The notes beneath the pieces were generated by a model, which saw only the letters and a list, made by a program, of their open reading frames with translations, did no database searches and was not told where the DNA came from. From an uncultured Sutterella sp. (GTDB lineage Bacteria; Pseudomonadota; Gammaproteobacteria; Burkholderiales; Burkholderiaceae_F), in assembly GCA_900553105.1 (NCBI GenBank), contig USCE01000026.1, positions 1 to 11,307 on the forward strand: 11,307 nt of DNA. Direction: 5' to 3'. Both the position numbers and the translations under genes were made by a program. Shown here in pieces: positions 7,192-11,307 of this stretch (its first letter is position 1; the number at the start of each line of letters is the position of its first letter).

Positions 7192-7219
7192 TTGAAGTGT
7201 TTTTCATCAGTCATATAAT
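7192..7219 (+). promoter_or_regulatory. Sigma-70 promoter for the sotB-like gene
   Basis: TTGAAG (7192-7197) and a perfect TATAAT (7214-7219) are separated by 16 bp, 47 bp upstream of the transporter ATG. This is the best consensus promoter in the window. The AAAGGA Shine-Dalgarno (7249-7254) lies 12 nt from the ATG, which is longer than ideal. Confidence 0.65.
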
Positions 7220-7266
7220 CGCGATCAAGAATAAAAATTGTCGAACAGAAAGGACGCGGCCTCCCT

Positions 7267-8445
7267 ATGTCGCAAAGTACACAAGGACTCAGAAGCTGGG
7301 CGCCCGTCATAGGGCTCACGCTTTCGGCTTTCATCTTTAATACGTCAGAATTTATTCCGATTGGCCTTTTGACCGACATTGCTCAAGATTTTCAAATCAC
7401 CGAGGCGCGCGCCGGTCTTATCATCACGGTCTATGCTTGGATTGTGACCGTGTTGTCGTTGCCTTTGATGTTGCTAGCATCCAAAATGGAGTACAAAAAG
7501 TTGCTGTTATCCATTTTGGCTATTTTTGTTGTCAGTCACGTTTTATCCGGTATTGCAACGGGGTTTTATACACTGATGGCCTCGCGTGCCGGTGTGGCAT
7601 TCGCCCACGCAATCTTTTGGTCAATCGCAACACCTGTAGCTGTTCGTATTGCTCCACAAGGCAAAAAGGCTCTGGCTTTGAGCATGGTGGTGACGGGGAC
7701 GTCTATTGCGATGATTGCCGGCATGCCTTTGGGGCGGGTCATCGGTCTGTGGATGGGATGGCGAGCGACTTTTGTCAGTATCGGCGTGGCCGCTTTCGTG
7801 ATCGGCGGCTTTTTGATGTACTTTTTCCCGCAGGTGCCAAACCGTGATGCGATCTCGCTGAAGTCATTGCCTGTGATGCTCAAAAATCGAGCTTTAATCG
7901 GGGTATACGTGTGTTGCGCCCTGATGTTCTGTGCTCACTACACGGGCTACAGTTTTATCGAACCATTCTTGGCTCAAGTGGCCAAGATGCCCGAGACGGA
8001 GATTACATGGGCGTTGACTGTGTTCGGTGTGGCCGGTCTTGTGTCAAGTTTTCTTTTCTCACGCTACTTTGACAAAGTGCCTATCGTTTTTTATTTGGCG
8101 GCTACTTTCGGTGTAGGGGCGTTTTTGGCACTATTGCAAGCTTCGGCGCAAAGCATCGAAGGGGTGATGTTGTTGTGCGTATTTTGGGGCATTATGTTTA
8201 CCTTTTTCGGTTTGGCATTCCAAGCCACGGTTATTCGTCTAGTACCGCAAGGTGCTCCAATTGCCATGTCCATTTTCTCTGGCATCGCCAATGTCGGTAT
8301 CGGCAGTGGAGCGCTGGTGGGCGGTTTTACCGTCACGCATTTCTCGGTGGCTTGCGTTGGTTATGCCGGGGCCATTTTTGCCGCATTGGCCGGCCTTATT
8401 TGTCTTTCCTTAATTCGAGATTTCCTGAAAACTGACGACGTCTAG
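7267..8445 (+). CDS. sotB: SotB-type MFS efflux transporter (DHA1 family)
   Basis: A 392-residue, twelve-helix inner-membrane MFS protein. It resembles E. coli SotB/YdeA along its whole length: FIFNTSEFIPIGLLTDIA (23-40), ITVYAWIVTVLSLPLMLL, then RAGVAFAHAIFWSIATPVAVRIAP (the region of MFS motif C and its neighbours), PLGRVIGLWMGWRATF, and the C-terminal FSGIANVGIGSGALVGG. SotB exports arabinose, IPTG and some drugs by proton antiport; the natural substrate here may differ. It has its own strong promoter, and metC follows 89 bp later with no clear terminator between them, so the two may be co-transcribed. It is divergent from the hydrolase-reductase pair, which suggests that both pairs respond to one regulator. 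Confidence 0.88.
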   Translation: MSQSTQGLRSWAPVIGLTLSAFIFNTSEFIPIGLLTDIAQDFQITEARAGLIITVYAWIVTVLSLPLMLLASKMEYKKLLLSILAIFVVSHVLSGIATGFYTLMASRAGVAFAHAIFWSIATPVAVRIAPQGKKALALSMVVTGTSIAMIAGMPLGRVIGLWMGWRATFVSIGVAAFVIGGFLMYFFPQVPNRDAISLKSLPVMLKNRALIGVYVCCALMFCAHYTGYSFIEPFLAQVAKMPETEITWALTVFGVAGLVSSFLFSRYFDKVPIVFYLAATFGVGAFLALLQASAQSIEGVMLLCVFWGIMFTFFGLAFQATVIRLVPQGAPIAMSIFSGIANVGIGSGALVGGFTVTHFSVACVGYAGAIFAALAGLICLSLIRDFLKTDDV

Positions 8446-8534
8446 ACCATTGAAGTTGTTTTTGGCAACTTTGTGACAACGCAGTGTTACGAAGTGCTAA
8501 GCTCTCTAGATCAGTCGGTTAATTGGAGATGTTG

Positions 8535-9701
8535 ATGAAAGAGCAAACTCGTCTTGTCCATGGCGGAATGGAAATTTTTGATAACTACGACTATGTCAAT
8601 CCGCCGGTCTATCGCGCCAGTACTGTTCTACATCCAAGCTTTGAAGAAATGCTTGAACGGGCTACGGCAGAAATGACCATGACCAACCAAAAGCCTCCCT
8701 ATGGTACTTACGGCTCGCCCACGCATCACGCCTTTTATCGGGCATTGTGCTCTTTAGAAGGCCCTCAGGCGGCGGGAGCATGGTCATATCCAACTGGGCT
8801 TGCTGCCTGTACGATTCCGTTGACGGCGTTTTTAAAGGCCGGGGATCACTGTTTGCTAGTGGACTCTATTTACGGACCGACTCGAGAATACTTTGATGTT
8901 TATCTGCGCCGCTTCGGTATTGAGACGGAGTTTTTTGATCCGAAGATCGGCCGTGATATTGAAAAATACTTCAAACCCAATACCCGCTTAGTCTTTATGG
9001 AAACGCCGGGTTCGCACACATTTGAGTTGATGGATGTACCGGCCATTGCCCGAAAGTGCCAAGAGCACAATATCGTCAGTGCAATCGATAATACTTGGGC
9101 GACGGCTATAAATTTCAAGCCGATGCAAGTCGGTGTTGATGTGGTTATTCACGCGGCAACCAAGTACATTGCAGGGCACTCCGATGTAACAATGGGGGTG
9201 GTGATTTGCAATGAAAAAACGTGGCCTGCCGTTTACCGTACAAGTGTACAAAGCGGTCAAACAACCAGTTGCGATGATATTTATTTGGCCTATCGCGGGC
9301 TGCACTCAATGGCTGCCCGTATGAAGCAGGCCGTCGCCAGTGCCCGTGAAATTGTTTACTGGCTTTTGGAACAACCGCAAGTGGAGCGTGTGTTGTGGCC
9401 GGCGTTGCCTACCGATCCCTCGTATGAGATTTTTAAACGCGATTTTAAAGGCCCGAGCGCATTGTTTGCTGTACTCTTTAAGCCGGAGTACGCCGGCAAG
9501 CTCGCGCCCATGATTAATGCGCTGCAGCTATACGGGCGCGGATACTCCTGGGGCGGTTTCGAGAGTTTGCTCATTGGAGGTTACGGTACGCGTACGGTGT
9601 GCCCCATGCCTTTTGAACGCATGGTGAGAATCTCAGTAGGTTTGGAAGATCCCGAGGATCTGATTGCCGATCTCAAGCAGGCGATGGCAAAACTCGGATA
9701 A
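8535..9701 (+). CDS. metC: Cystathionine beta-lyase (PLP-dependent C-S lyase)
   Basis: A 388-residue member of the Cys/Met-metabolism PLP enzymes. The order of motifs is that of MetC: YGTYGSPTHHAF (phosphate-binding Tyr region), YPTGLAA, DSIYGPTREY, FMETPGSHTFEL, AIDNTWAT (the Asp that contacts the pyridine nitrogen), and ATKYIAGHSDV with the Schiff-base Lys210. YSWGGFESLLIGG and RISVGLEDPEDL follow, with the substrate-carboxylate Arg. It cleaves cystathionine to homocysteine, pyruvate and ammonia in methionine synthesis, and related enzymes also split other cysteine S-conjugates. I chose ATG 8535 because GGAG (8525-8528) is 6 nt upstream. Earlier in-frame TTG 8523 and ATG 8529 overlap or abut that site. 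Its place next to an efflux pump, not methionine genes, leaves its role open. Confidence 0.9.
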   Translation: MKEQTRLVHGGMEIFDNYDYVNPPVYRASTVLHPSFEEMLERATAEMTMTNQKPPYGTYGSPTHHAFYRALCSLEGPQAAGAWSYPTGLAACTIPLTAFLKAGDHCLLVDSIYGPTREYFDVYLRRFGIETEFFDPKIGRDIEKYFKPNTRLVFMETPGSHTFELMDVPAIARKCQEHNIVSAIDNTWATAINFKPMQVGVDVVIHAATKYIAGHSDVTMGVVICNEKTWPAVYRTSVQSGQTTSCDDIYLAYRGLHSMAARMKQAVASAREIVYWLLEQPQVERVLWPALPTDPSYEIFKRDFKGPSALFAVLFKPEYAGKLAPMINALQLYGRGYSWGGFESLLIGGYGTRTVCPMPFERMVRISVGLEDPEDLIADLKQAMAKLG

Positions 9702-9726
9702 ACTGTAAGCCAATTTCTAAAGAAAA

Positions 9727-9757
9727 CGGGCAGTTCTGATAATTCAGAATCTGCCCG
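9727..9757 (-). terminator. Intrinsic terminator between rho and metC (probably bidirectional)
   Basis: CGGGCAG (9727-9733) pairs with CTGCCCG (9751-9757), and inner TTCTGA with TCAGAA, giving 13 bp with one bulged T and a TAAT loop. On the minus strand TTTTCTTT follows, 26 bp past the rho stop, so it ends rho transcription. On the plus strand, 26 bp beyond metC, the following ATATTGTTT is a poorer tract. Its outer arm GGGCAGTTC is identical to the arm of the rpmE terminator. Confidence 0.85.
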
Positions 9758-9782
9758 ATATTGTTTGTGCAGTGCGGAAAAA

Positions 9783-11045
9783 TTAACCGCCGCGGCGCAT
9801 TAAATCGAAGAAGTCTTGATTGGTCTTCGTGCTCTTTAAGCGCTCGAGCAAGAATTCCATAGCTTCGACTTCGTCCATATCGCTCAAGAGCTTGCGCAGG
9901 ATCCAAACCTTTTGCATCACATCGGGTTTGAGCAACAATTCTTCGCGACGGGTGCCCGAACGCAACACATTGATTGCCGGATAGATACGCTTTTCAGCCA
10001 AGCGGCGTTCAAGATGCACTTCCATGTTGCCCGTGCCCTTGAATTCTTCGTAAATGACGTCATCCATACGACTGCCCGTGTCAACCAAGGCTGTTGCAAT
10101 GATCGTCAAGGAGCCGCCTTCTTCGAGGTTACGGGCGGCGCCGAAGACGCGTTTGGGGCGATGAAGAGCGTTAGCGTCGACGCCGCCGGATAGCACGCGA
10201 CCCGAGGTCGGCATCACGTTGTTGTAGGCGCGGGCGAGACGAGTGATCGAGTCAAGCAAAATAACCACATCTTTTTTGCTTTCGGCCAAACGCTTGGCCT
10301 TTTCAATCACCATTTCAGTGACTTGTACGTGACGGGCTGCCGGTTCATCAAAGGTTGAGGCAACTACTTCACCCTTGACCGTGCGTTGCATTTCGGTCAC
10401 TTCTTCTGGACGTTCGTCAATGAGTAACACAAAAAGTACGCAGTCGGGGTGATTGGCTGTGATGGCGTGAGCGATGTGTTGCATCAAAACAGTTTTACCG
10501 CTCTTTGGCGAGGCCACAATCAAAGCGCGTTGGCCCTTGCCGATTGGAGCGATCATGTCGATGACGCGACCCGTTAAATTTTCATCGCCGCGAATGTCAC
10601 GCTCAAGCACCAAGTGCTCATCGGGGAAAAGCGGCGTTAAGTTTTCAAAAAGAATGCGGTGTTTTAAGTTCTCAGGCGCCTGACCGTTAACTTTTTCCAC
10701 TTTCACAAGGGCAAAATAACGTTCACCGTCTTTGGGCGTGCGCACTTCACCTTCGATGGAGTCGCCCGTGTGAAGATTGAAGCGACGGATTTGCGAGGGT
10801 GAAATATAGATGTCATCGGTGCTGGCTAAATAAGAGGTTTCAGGTGAGCGTAAGAAGCCGAAGCCGTCAGGCAAAACTTCCAACGTACCGTCGCCGAAGA
10901 TTTGTTCACCTTCTTTGGCGCGTTTTTTCAAAATAGCAAACATCAATTCTTGTTTGCGCATGCGGTTGGCATTTTCAATGCCCAACTCCAGTGCCCAATC
11001 CAACAGTTTGGAGACATGAAGCGATTTCAGTTCGGAAAGATGCAT
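9783..11045 (-). CDS. rho: Transcription termination factor Rho
   Basis: A 420-residue protein, the length of E. coli Rho. The domains in order are an N-terminal helical bundle (MHLSELKSLHVSKLLDWA), the RNA-binding cold-shock-like fold with RNP1-like DGFGFLRS (60-67), and a RecA-type ATPase. Walker A is SPKSGKT (179-185, with Lys181 and Lys184), the catalytic acid lies in LIDERPEE (Glu211), Walker B ends at Asp265 in VILLDSITRLARAY, the Q-loop is SGRVLSGGVDANALHRPKR, and an arginine-finger region is near RSGTRREELL. The residues around the bicyclomycin pocket (Lys181, Ser266, Arg269) look conserved, apart from Ser182 where E. coli has Ala. The hexamer unwinds RNA-DNA hybrids to end transcription. 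It is downstream of trxA, separated by a hairpin, and has no strong Shine-Dalgarno (TAAAGA only). Confidence 0.98.
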   Translation of the reverse strand: MHLSELKSLHVSKLLDWALELGIENANRMRKQELMFAILKKRAKEGEQIFGDGTLEVLPDGFGFLRSPETSYLASTDDIYISPSQIRRFNLHTGDSIEGEVRTPKDGERYFALVKVEKVNGQAPENLKHRILFENLTPLFPDEHLVLERDIRGDENLTGRVIDMIAPIGKGQRALIVASPKSGKTVLMQHIAHAITANHPDCVLFVLLIDERPEEVTEMQRTVKGEVVASTFDEPAARHVQVTEMVIEKAKRLAESKKDVVILLDSITRLARAYNNVMPTSGRVLSGGVDANALHRPKRVFGAARNLEEGGSLTIIATALVDTGSRMDDVIYEEFKGTGNMEVHLERRLAEKRIYPAINVLRSGTRREELLLKPDVMQKVWILRKLLSDMDEVEAMEFLLERLKSTKTNQDFFDLMRRGG

Positions 11046-11185
11046 TTGTGAATCTTTAGGTGTGATAGTGTGAAAAGTCAGGACGCGCCAAGAAGAGCGC
11101 AGTCGCTTCTCTGAAAAAATAAAAAGGGATTTTAGTTTATTGAAACGGCTTCGGACTCGAAAGTCCGAAGCGCGAGACGGGGCTA
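11046..11185 (-). promoter_or_regulatory. rho leader and promoter region
   Basis: This 140-bp gap holds the trxA hairpin and, on the minus strand after it, a pyrimidine-rich stretch (AAATCCCTTTTTATTTTTTC) before the rho ATG. A weak TTGGCG-N17-CTATCA is possible as a promoter. Rho genes are often autoregulated through their leaders, but no specific structure can be named here. Confidence 0.3.
11148..11171 (-). terminator. Hairpin after trxA, probable terminator
   Basis: GCTTCGGACT (11148-11157) and AGTCCGAAGC (11162-11171) form a perfect 10-bp stem closed by a 4-nt loop. On the minus strand it lies 14 bp after the trxA stop and is followed by CGTTTCAATAAAC, an imperfect U-tract. It may only attenuate, letting some transcripts continue into rho. 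Confidence 0.65.
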
Positions 11186-11307
11186 TTATACGAATTGGTT
11201 TAAAAATTCGTCAAGTTGAGATTGGCCCATGGCACCGACTTTTTGTGCCACGATTTCGCCGTCCTTGTAAACAACCAAGGTCGGGATGGAGCGCACGCCG
11301 AGCTTGG
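11186..11307 (-). CDS. trxA: Thioredoxin, C-terminal part (partial)
   Basis: The last 39 residues before a TAA stop (11188-11186); the CxxC active site is beyond the right edge. The visible part KLGVRSIPTLVVYKDG includes the conserved cis-proline loop (SIPT) and is followed by VAQKVGAMGQSQLDEFL, matching the final strand and helix of thioredoxin 1. Thioredoxin is the cytoplasmic disulfide reductant. The position upstream of rho agrees with the usual trxA-rho order in betaproteobacteria. Confidence 0.93.
   Translation of the reverse strand, partial: KLGVRSIPTLVVYKDGEIVAQKVGAMGQSQLDEFLNQFV

Larger units (their letters stand above)
6875..7266. promoter_or_regulatory. Divergent control region between hydrolase and efflux pump
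   Basis: This 392-bp A/T-rich gap separates two outward-facing gene pairs. Besides the two candidate promoters and two dyads listed separately, I see no convincing coding sequence or remnant gene in it. The middle (about 6980-7180) shows no feature I can name. Confidence 0.6.

Noticed and set aside
7050..7379. 109-residue minus-strand frame across the divergent control region and pump start
   Set aside because: It overlaps the best promoter and the pump's N-terminus, has no recognisable domain and has no good ribosome binding site.
8453..8471. Hairpin AAGTTG/CAACTT between the pump and metC genes
   Set aside because: The stem is only 6 bp, A/T-rich and not followed by a T-run, so it is not a credible terminator.

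Overview
The window looks like chromosome of a gut-type betaproteobacterium, most likely Burkholderiales and perhaps Sutterellaceae. This placement is inferred from gene order and protein resemblance; no search was run. The backbone genes on the minus strand are trxA (partial, right edge), rho, and a zinc-free type-B rpmE. In Burkholderiales these often sit together as trxA-rho-rpmE. Here rho and rpmE are separated by about 6 kb carrying five accessory genes, which reads as an insertion at a conserved locus.

Left part (1-3640, minus strand): the first 17 codons of an unidentified membrane protein (left edge), then, listed leftward from rpmE, rpmE itself with a hairpin terminator, a GT-C/ArnT-like membrane glycosyltransferase, and a MATE efflux pump 20 bp behind it. 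The last two are probably one transcription unit.

Accessory module (about 3840-9760): a LysR-type regulator (+), converging on and overlapping by 4 bp an aldo/keto reductase (-). The reductase lies 36 bp downstream of a Sec-exported alpha/beta hydrolase (-). Across a 392-bp divergent control region is a SotB-type sugar/drug efflux MFS pump (+), followed by a MetC-type cystathionine beta-lyase (+). The likely layout is a LysR regulator acting on two divergent pairs: exported hydrolase plus reductase, and efflux pump plus C-S lyase. The substrate is unknown.

Two lesions mark this module. The lysR gene is broken at a run of ten G (4439-4448). A length of 8 G (or 11 G) would restore a normal regulator of about 300 residues, so this is a phase-variable switch, a decayed gene or a sequencing error. 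The reductase has a well-formed Shine-Dalgarno and start codon at 5755 opening a twin-arginine (Tat) signal, but an in-frame TAA at codon 5, directly after the two arginines, cuts the signal off from the enzyme. The intact frame starts 13 codons later without the RR motif. Both lesions fall in adjacent, convergent genes.

Right part (9727-11307, minus strand): a strong hairpin between metC and rho, a full-length rho with all ATPase motifs, a trxA terminator-like hairpin, and the last 39 residues of thioredoxin. I see no tRNA, rRNA, CRISPR array, transposase or prophage gene.
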